A stretch of 64,000 bases of DNA from Duganella sp. CF517 (lineage in GTDB: Bacteria > Pseudomonadota > Gammaproteobacteria > Burkholderiales > Burkholderiaceae_D). The stretch is taken from the NCBI RefSeq assembly GCF_900110275.1, contig NZ_FODC01000001.1:845198-909197 (forward strand). The letters are read 5' to 3'. The position numbers and the translations under genes are program-made. This document shows, in pieces, positions 10,992 to 18,753 of the stretch (within the stretch, counting starts at the first letter, position 1; each line of letters starts with the position of its first letter). A model generated the notes under the pieces. It saw only the letters and a list, made by a program, of their open reading frames with translations. It did not search any database and was not told the origin of the DNA.

Positions 10992-11019
10992 AGATAGTGT
11001 TATATCGGCGGTTTTCAAG
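10992..11019 (-). promoter_or_regulatory. Predicted heat-shock (sigma-32) promoter of clpB
   Basis: Minus strand reads CTTGAAA, 13 bases, then CACTATCT, close to the RpoH consensus CTTGAAA-N(11-15)-CCCCATNT. It lies in the 102-base gap between moaE and clpB. ClpB is a classical RpoH target, so sequence and gene agree. Confidence 0.65.
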
Positions 11020-11061
11020 GGCGTCCGCCCCTAGCGCCGGTTTGCGGCGTGGACGCCGACG

Positions 11062-11532
11062 CTATTGCCACTTCGCCAGCGCGGCATCGTCGCTGACGCG
11101 GGCGTCCACCCAGCGCGCGCCGTCGGGCGTTTGTTCCTTCTTCCAGAACGGCGCTTCGGTCTTCAGATAATCGATGATAAATTCGCAAGCCGCGAACGCT
11201 TCGCCGCGATGCGCGGCCGTGGCCGCCACCAAGACGATCTGATCGAGCGGCTTGAGCGGCCCGACCCGATGGATCACCAGCGCGCCGAACGTCGGCCACC
11301 GCTGTTTCGCCTGCTCGATGATGGCGCCGATCGACTGCTCGGTCATGCCCGGATAATGCTCCAGCTCCAGCTCCGCCACCGTCGCGCCCTCGTTCAGGTC
11401 GCGCACCACGCCGACGAACGTGACGATCGCGCCAACCTTGGGATTGGCGGCGCGCAAGGCGGCCACCTCGGCGCTCAGATCGAAATCTTCGGTCTGGATA
11501 CGGACCTGGTTCAAGCGCTCATTCAAGCTCAT
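11062..11532 (-). CDS. moaE: Molybdopterin synthase catalytic subunit MoaE, 156 aa
   Basis: Large subunit of molybdopterin synthase; converts cyclic pyranopterin monophosphate to molybdopterin using the thiocarboxylate of MoaD. Family motifs: GAIVTFVGVVRDLNEG, LELEHYPGMTE, HRVGPL, VLVAATAAHRGEAFAACEFIIDYLK with the catalytic lysines in the LKTEAPFWKKE region. Start at 11532, whose ATG overlaps the stop of the upstream DUF349 gene (ATGA), replacing a longer frame that runs back inside that gene. No moaD or other moa gene is adjacent here, so its partner must be encoded elsewhere. Confidence 0.95.
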   Translation of the reverse strand: MSLNERLNQVRIQTEDFDLSAEVAALRAANPKVGAIVTFVGVVRDLNEGATVAELELEHYPGMTEQSIGAIIEQAKQRWPTFGALVIHRVGPLKPLDQIVLVAATAAHRGEAFAACEFIIDYLKTEAPFWKKEQTPDGARWVDARVSDDAALAKWQ

Positions 11533-14051
11533 GCGCGCTCCGAGGCGCCGATGCGGCGGAACAGCTGCTCGATGCGGCTGGCGGTGCGGGCGTCGGCCAG
11601 GGCCGGCATCGCGCACAGTTGCAGGTACGCGGCGGCCGCCGTCAGCGGCTTCTGGCCGGACTTGAGCGACGATTGCAGCACCTCGACCTGCATTTTCAGG
11701 CGCTCGCGGGCGAATTCGGCGCCGCTGTCGACGCCGGCGACGATCTCCAGCCGCAGCACCTCGTCGAGCAGCTTGGCGCGGTTGCGCTCCAGCTGCGCGG
11801 CGTAGGCCTCGCGCTTGCCGTCCAACGCGGCCAGCCCGGCCGTGAAGCGTCCGTGCAGCGCGCGCTCGTATTCGGTCGCCAGCGGCGGCAAGGCGGCCCA
11901 GCGGGCCTGCCAGTCGGCCGCGTCGATGCCGTCGGCGCCGTCGATACCGCAGATCGCGGCCTCCAGCGCCTGGCACAGCCGCAACTTGTCGCGCAACGCG
12001 TTGGCCTGGGCGGCGCCGGCGCGGCGTTTGATCGCCTCCGCCTGACCCTGCACCGCCGCCACGGCGGCCTGGTAGCGCTGTCCGATCTTGGCTTCGGCCG
12101 CGCGCGGCACGGTGCCGGACGCGTTCCAGGCGGCGGCGGCGTCGCGCAGCGCCTTGGCGATGGCCGCCAGTTGCGCCTTGTCGTCACCGCTGAAGGTGGC
12201 CGTTTCCAGTTCCTTGCAGATGGCCTCGCGCGCGTGCAGATGTTCCTTGCGCTCGTGGTCGGCGGCGTGGGCGGTCTCCTTGCGCTTGGCGAAGATCGCG
12301 TCGCAGGCGGCGCGGAAACGCTGCCACAGCGCCTGCTCGACCTTGCGCTCGAGCGGCAGCGCCTTGGCCTGCTCCTGCCAGCGCTCCTGCAAACCGCGCA
12401 GCTTGTCGAGCGTGTGGCGCTCCGACGGCTGCAACTGCTCCGCTTCGGCAATCAATTGTTCGCGCTTGGCCGTTTCGATCTTGCGCTGCTCCGACAGCGG
12501 CGCCAGCATTTGCGCCAGCGCCTTGTCGAACGCCTGGTCGAGCTTGCGCTTTTCCTTGCGGTCGATGGTGCCCAACCGGCCCCACACCTGGCGCAGGCGC
12601 TGGCCGGCGGCGGCGACGTTCTTCAAGTCGGCGTTATCGCTGGCGGCGGCCGCGGCCATCGCATGGGTCTCGTCGATCAGCGCCTGCGCCTTGGCGGCGT
12701 TGGCGTGGCGCTCGTCGGCCAGTTGCTTGAAGTGGGCCGCCGCCGGCGCGTAGGCCGTGGTGCAGGCGGCGTCGAAACGCTCCCACAGGCTTTTCGGCGC
12801 GTGGCCGGAGACGTTGTCGAGCGACTTCCAGCGCTCGCGCATGCTGCCGACCTTCTTGGCCAGCTCGCTCATCGGCAGGCCCAGCGCCGGCAGTTCCTCG
12901 ACCGCCTTGACCAGTTCCTCGCGCGAGACGTTGCCGCCCCAGCGGGCCCAGTCGCCCAAGCGCTTGAGCTCGGCGCGCACATGGTTCAGCCTATCGGTCT
13001 GCGCGGGCGTCAGGCGGGTTTTATGTTCTTTCAACCATTTGTCGTGCTCGGCGGCATCGTGCAGCGAGCCTTGTTCGAGCGCGGCTTCGAGCGCATCCAG
13101 GGTTTCCAGGAACTTCTTGTCGGTTTCCTTGGGCGGCTGCGCCGGCTTGGCGGGTTTGGGTCCCTTGGCCGGCTTCGGCTGCGCCTGGGCGTCGGACGTC
13201 GGCGGGGTGTCACCCGGCGCGCCCGCCTCGGACGCCGCATCCGTGGCGGTGGCGCCTGCGGACTCCGGCTCGGCGCCGGACGCCAGAGACGGCTGTGGCT
13301 GCGGCTGCGGCTGCGCCGGACGCTGCGCGGCGGCCGACAGCGCGGCGCGCGCCTGCTCGATCGCCTGCGCGAAGTCGCTCAGCAAATGCTTGGGCAGCGC
13401 GTTGTGCTCGGGCGCCTGCTGGTAGTCGGCCAGCGCGGCCGCGTGGCGTTCCAGCGCCTGCGCCGCCTCTTCCGGCGCCGGGGCGGCGGCCGGCAACTGA
13501 CGCACGGCGGCCATCGCATCGATGATGGCGCGCTGCAGATCGACCTGCGCCTCCAGGCGGGCGGCCAACGCCGCGCGGGCGGCGTCGTACGGCACGGCCA
13601 GCTCCGGCACGGCCGAGGTGATCTTCCATTGGCGATCGAGCTCGGCGACCTGGTTCGGCGTCAACTTCTCGTCCTGTAACAGGCGGTTCGCAAGGTCGAG
13701 GCAGGCTTGCGCCTTTTGCAATTCGGCCTGCCGGTAGCGGATGGCGTCGAGCCGTCCCTGCATCAGCTTGGCGACGCGGCGGTCGGTGTTGCGCATCGCC
13801 TGCTGCACCTGCTCCAGATACGGCTGCGATTGCACATGCTCGGCGGCGGCCAGGCGCACGCCGGCGAATTCGCTTTGCAGAATCAGTTCGACGGCGGCCG
13901 CTTCATCGCCGGCCAGCGCGGCGGCGCGCTGCGCCTGCTCGTCGCGGCGGCTGGCCGACAACGCGGCGGCGGCGGCCTGCTCCGGGGCCGCCGGAGCGGC
14001 GGCGGCGGCTGCCGGCTGGTCGGTAGTGCGCTTGAAGATGAAATCGAACAT
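11529..14051 (-). CDS. DUF349 domain-containing protein, 840 aa
   Basis: Large, Ala-rich, mostly helical cytoplasmic protein with repeated DUF349 units, recognisable as repeated segments such as LWERFDAACTTAYAPAAAHF, LDQAFDKALAQMLAPL and ALWQRFRAACDAIFAKRKE, each a roughly 75-residue helical repeat with the W-x-R-F core. A low-complexity Pro/Ala/Lys linker (about residues 245-305) separates the N-terminal helical part from the repeats. The family is widespread in proteobacteria without a settled function. It overlaps moaE by 4 bases and precedes it in the same direction. Confidence 0.85.
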   Translation of the reverse strand: MFDFIFKRTTDQPAAAAAAPAAPEQAAAAALSASRRDEQAQRAAALAGDEAAAVELILQSEFAGVRLAAAEHVQSQPYLEQVQQAMRNTDRRVAKLMQGRLDAIRYRQAELQKAQACLDLANRLLQDEKLTPNQVAELDRQWKITSAVPELAVPYDAARAALAARLEAQVDLQRAIIDAMAAVRQLPAAAPAPEEAAQALERHAAALADYQQAPEHNALPKHLLSDFAQAIEQARAALSAAAQRPAQPQPQPQPSLASGAEPESAGATATDAASEAGAPGDTPPTSDAQAQPKPAKGPKPAKPAQPPKETDKKFLETLDALEAALEQGSLHDAAEHDKWLKEHKTRLTPAQTDRLNHVRAELKRLGDWARWGGNVSREELVKAVEELPALGLPMSELAKKVGSMRERWKSLDNVSGHAPKSLWERFDAACTTAYAPAAAHFKQLADERHANAAKAQALIDETHAMAAAAASDNADLKNVAAAGQRLRQVWGRLGTIDRKEKRKLDQAFDKALAQMLAPLSEQRKIETAKREQLIAEAEQLQPSERHTLDKLRGLQERWQEQAKALPLERKVEQALWQRFRAACDAIFAKRKETAHAADHERKEHLHAREAICKELETATFSGDDKAQLAAIAKALRDAAAAWNASGTVPRAAEAKIGQRYQAAVAAVQGQAEAIKRRAGAAQANALRDKLRLCQALEAAICGIDGADGIDAADWQARWAALPPLATEYERALHGRFTAGLAALDGKREAYAAQLERNRAKLLDEVLRLEIVAGVDSGAEFARERLKMQVEVLQSSLKSGQKPLTAAAAYLQLCAMPALADARTASRIEQLFRRIGASERA

Positions 14052-14128
14052 GGTGCGCTATGTGATGGAGAAAACCACCATCATAGCAAAGCAGGGGGAA
14101 TTTGCCCGGCGCGCGTGCTATTTAGCGG

Positions 14129-14896
14129 CTATTTGGTGATGACATCGTCCAGCGGCTGCTGCCGGGCGGTATATAAAGGCGCCGGGGACGATGCCGCGTC
14201 GGCGTCGTCGAGCGCCACCGTCGGTATCACTTGCAGGCCCGGAATGCTGATGCGGTCGTCGTCGATCCGGGCGCCGGCGGCGCGGCGGCCCCCGCTCGGT
14301 TGCCCCTGCGCCTGCGCCTGCGCCGTGGCCTTGGCCTTGGCCGCCACGGCCGGCGGCGCCTGGTCGCCCAAGGCCACGCCGGAGCGCTTCATCTCCTCCA
14401 GGTGCTTGTCATGCATCATCAGCTGGTTGGCGATCGAGAACCAGGTCTCGCCTCCGATCAGACCGCGCGCCATGGCAAACAGTTCCTGCTCTTCTTTTTC
14501 GAGCCGCTTGAGCAGCGACGTGCAGCAGGTCTCGATGCTCTCGCACACCTGCTCGACGCGGAAATCGCGCACGTCGGCGATGATGCCGATGCGCTCCTGC
14601 AAGGTGCGGATGGCGGCCAGCGCGGCCTGGTTCAGATGGTTGAGCTCGTCGAGCAGCGCGTCGGCGCGCTGGGTCGTTTCGCGCAGCGCCGGAATCAGGT
14701 ACATCTCGGTCTTGCGCCAATGACAGGCCTGATACAGGCTATTGAGGTTCTCGCACGCGTATTCCAGCTGGGACAGGGTTATGCTGTTCTGCTGCATCAG
14801 CGTCGAGCGCACATACTTTTGAAAGGATAACAAACTGAGGCGAACGCTGGACTGTTCGACCGACAGCGCTACCAGGGTATATGTGGCCGTTAACAT
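14129..14896 (-). CDS. Helical protein of unknown function, possibly hemerythrin-like, 255 aa
   Basis: No firm family. The first 165 residues are a run of amphipathic helices; the segment LLKRLEKEEQELFAMARGLI followed by GETWFSIANQLMMHDKH resembles the fourth-helix region of HHE/hemerythrin-like proteins (H..EE..LF), and HWRKTEMYLIPALRE could be an earlier helix, but not all His ligands are in place. The last 85 residues are Ala/Gln/Gly-rich and probably disordered. I start at 14896, preceded by GGGAGTC, rather than 10 codons upstream. Stands alone between the DUF349 and Pat-like genes. Confidence 0.65.
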   Translation of the reverse strand: MLTATYTLVALSVEQSSVRLSLLSFQKYVRSTLMQQNSITLSQLEYACENLNSLYQACHWRKTEMYLIPALRETTQRADALLDELNHLNQAALAAIRTLQERIGIIADVRDFRVEQVCESIETCCTSLLKRLEKEEQELFAMARGLIGGETWFSIANQLMMHDKHLEEMKRSGVALGDQAPPAVAAKAKATAQAQAQGQPSGGRRAAGARIDDDRISIPGLQVIPTVALDDADAASSPAPLYTARQQPLDDVITK

Positions 14897-15057
14897 TCTG
14901 ACTCCCAAGACTAAAGTTGCGCTCACCCGGAACGGGCGGCAAGAGCGGAAGTGAAAGTGTAAATAAACCCGACACGGACGCCTTGAGCTAGAACAAATAG
15001 GACCCCGCGTTTTATTTCATTTGGAACAGCAAATATATATCAACCCGACAACGAACA

Positions 15058-17460
15058 CTATCGCAAAGGCAGTTGGAGACGCACCATTCCCGGTTCTGGA
15101 TGCGCCGATACCACACCGCCGAATTGGCGCACCAGTTTTTGCACGCCGAAGTTCTCCGACAGCGCGTCGCCAACGATTTCGGCCGTACCATGGGCGCGGA
15201 AGTAGTCGACCAGCTTGCCGAACAGGATGGTGCCCAGGCCCTTCCCCTTGAGGTCGGAGCGCACGATGATGGCGAATTCAGCGTGCTGATTGTCGGGATC
15301 GGTGACGGCCCGCGCCACCCCCAGGGTTTCCGGCATGCCGTCGGCGCCGTCGCGGGTGGCGATGAAGGCCATCGCGCGGTCGTAGTCGATCTGCGTCAGG
15401 CGCGCCAGCTGCGCCGGCGGCAGCTCGCGCATGGCCGAGAAAAAGCGCAGCCGCACGTCGTCCGGATCGAGCGCGTGGAAGAACGCCTGGTGCTGCGGGC
15501 CGTCCTCGGGCCGGATCGGCCGCAGCAGGATGCGGCCGCCGTCCCACGCGAGCTCCTGCTCCAGCTCCTGCGGATAGGGCCGGATCGCCAACGCGGTCTT
15601 GCCGCGTGGCGGCGCCAGCCGCAGGTGCGCGCCCAGCGCCACCACCGCGCCGCCGGCGGCCAGCAAGGGATTGAGGTCCAGCTCGGCCAGCTCCGGCAAC
15701 TCGGTCACCATGTCGGCCACCTGCACCAGGGTGCGCACGATGGCGTCGGTGTCGGCCGCCGTCCGCCCCGGTCCATGGCCGAGCAGGCGCGCCACCCGCG
15801 TGCGGCCGACCATGTCGCGCGCCAGCACCATGTTCAGCGGCGGCAGGCCGGCGGCGCGGTCGGCCGCGACATCGGCGGCGATGCCGCCCTGGCCGAAGAA
15901 CACCACCGGCCCGAACACCGGATCGGCGCCGATCTGGATGCGCGCCGCCGCCAGCGTGTGGGCCGACAACGCCGCCTGTTGCGGCGTGGCCAGCGCGATG
16001 CCGTACGCGGCCAGCAGCGCCCGCGCTTCATCGTCGGCCAACCCGGCGCGGCCGGCCGCCAGCGCCGCCGCGACCAGCGCGCGCGCCGCCGCCCGTTCCG
16101 GCGCCGACGTCGTCGGCAGGCCGGCCGGCACCTCCATCAATAACTCCTGGTTGCGGCGGTACTGGGCGATCTGCACGAAGCCGTGCACCGCCTTCTCGGG
16201 CGTGTCGTAGGTGGGCAGGCCGGCGTCGGCGAAGACCTGGCGCGCGGCCGTCACCGAACTGCCGCCGAGCCAGCACGACAGCACGTTCTTGCCGACCGAG
16301 CGCATCAACGGCGCCACCGCCTCGGCGATCAGCTGGCTCGACACCATCGCCGTCGGCGCGTGCAGGAACAGCAGCGCGTCGGCCTGCGATTCGCGCAGCA
16401 AGGTCGCGACGGCGGCCGCGTAGCGCTCGACGGGCGCGTCGGCCAGCAAATCGACCGGATTGGCCGGCGGCGCGCCGGCCTGCGCCAGCTGCTTGAGCGA
16501 CTCGGCCGACAACGGCGCCAGCCGCGCGCCACCGGCATCGAGGGCGTCGGCCGCGATCAGTCCCAGCCCGGCGCTGTTGGTCAGCACGGCCAGCCGCTCG
16601 CCACGCTGCGGGCGGCGCCGCGCCAGGGTTTCGACGGCGTCGAACAAATCCTCGGTCGAACGCACGCGCAGCATGCCGGCGCGGCGGATCGCGGCGTCGA
16701 ACACCAGGTCGGCGCCGGGGGCCGGATCGCGCCCGACCTTGAGCACGATGACCGGCTTGCCGCGCGCGGCCAGCCGCCCGGCCGACATGAACTTGCGCGC
16801 CGAGCTCAGATGCTCGATGCACAGCACGATCGCGTGGGTGCTGTTGTCGGCGGCCAGATAGTCGAGCAGGTCGCCAAAGTCGACGTCGGCGCCCTCGCCC
16901 ATGGCGATGCAGCGCGAGAAGCCGATGCCGCGCAACGCCGCCCAATCCAGCACGGCCGCCGCCAGCGCGCCGGATTGCGAAACGAAAGCCAGTTTGCCGT
17001 CGCCGGCCGGCAGGTGGTTGAAGCTGGCGTTCAGGCCCAGCGCCGGCGACTGCACGCCGATGCTGCCCGGCCCGAGGATGCGCAGCAGGTGCGGCTTGGC
17101 CGCGTCCAGCATCGCCTGGCGCAAGGTGCCGGAACGGCCGTCGGTGGCCGTCATGACGATCGTCGCCTTGGTGCCGCGCGCCCCCAGCTCGGCGATCAGC
17201 CCGGGGATGCCGGTCGGCGGCGTGCAAATGATGGCCAGCTCCGGCGCCGCCGGCAGGGCCGACACCCTGGCGTAACAAGGCATGCCGCGCAGCTGGGCGT
17301 ACTTGGGATTGACCGGCCACACCGCGCCGCCAGCGGCGATGAACGATCCTTGCAGCAGATTGTCCAGCGCGCGCGTGCCGATGCGATCGGGCTTGTCCGA
17401 CGCGCCGATCACGGCCACCGAGCGCGGTTGAAACAGTCGGTCGAGATTCCTGATGCTCAT
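15058..17460 (-). CDS. Acetyl-CoA synthetase (NDP-forming)-like/GNAT fusion, Pat family, 800 aa
   Basis: Two-part protein: an N-terminal ADP-forming acyl-CoA synthetase-like region (about 1-620: CoA-binding VAVIGASDKPDRIGTRAL, a succinyl-CoA-synthetase-like domain with SQSGALAAAVLDW, then an ATP-grasp-like part) and a C-terminal GNAT acetyltransferase (about 640-800, with the acetyl-CoA loop RSDLKGKGLGTILF). This order is that of Pat/PatZ (YfiQ), which acetylates lysines of AMP-forming acetyl-CoA synthetase and other enzymes. Here 800 aa against about 890 for enterobacterial Pat, so exact orthology is uncertain. Single gene. Confidence 0.88.
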   Translation of the reverse strand: MSIRNLDRLFQPRSVAVIGASDKPDRIGTRALDNLLQGSFIAAGGAVWPVNPKYAQLRGMPCYARVSALPAAPELAIICTPPTGIPGLIAELGARGTKATIVMTATDGRSGTLRQAMLDAAKPHLLRILGPGSIGVQSPALGLNASFNHLPAGDGKLAFVSQSGALAAAVLDWAALRGIGFSRCIAMGEGADVDFGDLLDYLAADNSTHAIVLCIEHLSSARKFMSAGRLAARGKPVIVLKVGRDPAPGADLVFDAAIRRAGMLRVRSTEDLFDAVETLARRRPQRGERLAVLTNSAGLGLIAADALDAGGARLAPLSAESLKQLAQAGAPPANPVDLLADAPVERYAAAVATLLRESQADALLFLHAPTAMVSSQLIAEAVAPLMRSVGKNVLSCWLGGSSVTAARQVFADAGLPTYDTPEKAVHGFVQIAQYRRNQELLMEVPAGLPTTSAPERAAARALVAAALAAGRAGLADDEARALLAAYGIALATPQQAALSAHTLAAARIQIGADPVFGPVVFFGQGGIAADVAADRAAGLPPLNMVLARDMVGRTRVARLLGHGPGRTAADTDAIVRTLVQVADMVTELPELAELDLNPLLAAGGAVVALGAHLRLAPPRGKTALAIRPYPQELEQELAWDGGRILLRPIRPEDGPQHQAFFHALDPDDVRLRFFSAMRELPPAQLARLTQIDYDRAMAFIATRDGADGMPETLGVARAVTDPDNQHAEFAIIVRSDLKGKGLGTILFGKLVDYFRAHGTAEIVGDALSENFGVQKLVRQFGGVVSAHPEPGMVRLQLPLR

Positions 17461-17488
17461 GGCGGGCGTTCCCAGGGTTGGTCCAGCT

Positions 17489-17561
17489 TACCAGCGTGGA
17501 GTACGGCGTGGACTACGGCGTCGACTACGGCGCAGATTACAGCGTAGCTTACCAGCGCGAC
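17489..17561. repeat. Degenerate 12-bp tandem repeat at the end of the DUF2804 gene
   Basis: Five consecutive 12-bp steps starting TACGGCG, TACGGCG, TACGGCG, TACAGCG and TACCAGC occupy 17502-17561, and the arm TTACCAGCG occurs at both ends (17488 and 17549). The right end includes the stop codon of the DUF2804 gene; the rest fills the gap before the Pat-like gene. Confidence 0.7.
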
Positions 17562-18538
17562 GCGTGATCCTCGGTCACGCCCATCATTTGCGTGACGATG
17601 CGTTTCGGCTGATCCGGCGCACTGCGCACCCAGCCGCTGAAGGTGCCGACCGGCTGCAGATAGCGGCTGGCCGCGAACAGCGTCTTCTTGTTGTCGCGGC
17701 GCGCGCCCTCCGGCGTGAAGTACAGCTCCAGCAAATCGTCTTCGGTGAAGATATGCCATTGCGACAACGGATCGCTGCTATCGTACAGGAAGTGCGCCGG
17801 CGCCAGCGCGTGCACGTCGCCATCGAGCCACAGCGCGTTCTCGTGCCCGCGAAAATAGCCGGCCTGCAGGTTGAACCCCATCTCCAGCGTATGCGCCGAG
17901 GCCCAGCGCCACGCGGTCTCGCGCGCCAGCAGCCCGTTCGAATAATCGAAGCTGGCCACGCCGCCGGCCAGGTCGTAGTCCTCGCGCCAGGTGCGCACCT
18001 CGCCGGTCAGCGGCATGCCGGACGATTTTTGCGTCGCGTGCACCGACCCGCGCGCCACCGGCCCGGTCGCCAGCAGCAGCGGCGCGGCGCCCGGTCCGAA
18101 CGCGGCGTCGATCTCCAGGAAATCGCAGCGCAGCGACAGTTCGTAGCGGCCCGCGCCGTCGCTGTCGATGGCGATGCGGTCGCCGCCGCGCTGGAACCAG
18201 CTGCCGCCCCCGGCGTGCCCGGCCAGCCGCGCCGAGCGGCCCGGCAGGCCGTCCTGCGAGAAATTGGCCAGCATGTCGCCGTCGTTGCGGTCGAAGGCGT
18301 AGGCGAACGCGGTGCAGGCCCAGCCCACATCGACGATGGCGACCGCGCAGAACACCCGCTCGGTGCACAGCGCCACGTAATGCCAGCGCTTGTGGTGGAA
18401 GCGCCGCCACAGCGGCCCGCGCGCGAACGGCGCGGCCAGGCGGGTCCAGTCGATGGGACCGGTCTGACCGGCGTAGCGGCCGAACAGCGGCTGACCGTCG
18501 GGACCGACCAGGCCGGCGGGCGCGGCGGGCAAACTCAT
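17549..18538 (-). CDS. DUF2804 domain-containing protein, 329 aa
   Basis: Full-length member of DUF2804, a family of cytosolic beta-rich proteins of unknown biochemistry found in bacteria and some eukaryotes. Recognised by the N-terminal LVGPDGQPLFGRYAG, then KRWHYVALCTERVFCAVAIV and the late block FNLQAGYFRGHENALWLDG and LYFTPEGARRDNKK. The fold is thought to resemble lipocalin-type or AttH-like beta barrels, but this is family-level inference. No signal peptide. Starts divergently from the GGDEF gene; its own 3' end overlaps a short tandem repeat. Confidence 0.87.
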   Translation of the reverse strand: MSLPAAPAGLVGPDGQPLFGRYAGQTGPIDWTRLAAPFARGPLWRRFHHKRWHYVALCTERVFCAVAIVDVGWACTAFAYAFDRNDGDMLANFSQDGLPGRSARLAGHAGGGSWFQRGGDRIAIDSDGAGRYELSLRCDFLEIDAAFGPGAAPLLLATGPVARGSVHATQKSSGMPLTGEVRTWREDYDLAGGVASFDYSNGLLARETAWRWASAHTLEMGFNLQAGYFRGHENALWLDGDVHALAPAHFLYDSSDPLSQWHIFTEDDLLELYFTPEGARRDNKKTLFAASRYLQPVGTFSGWVRSAPDQPKRIVTQMMGVTEDHASRW

Positions 18539-18753
18539 GCCACGCCCCGCAAGGCGGTCGGCGACATCGGCGGCGTTATCAATTCGATCAAGTTTGTTCC
18601 TTCGCGCACCAGCGCGGCACTGAATGTGGGACTGAAATCAGCCGCTATTTTAATAAGGAAATCACTACCACCTGTGAACGGAATGCATTTTTTTTGGCCG
18701 GGCCAACAGGAAACGGGATACAAAGCGCGTATTTCCGTGCAGAATATCCACTC

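Noticed and set aside
18694..18753. Extended start of the GGDEF protein at a TTG codon
   Set aside because: TTG at 18694 has no ribosome binding site and adds 20 residues of unstructured sequence before the ATG at 18754.
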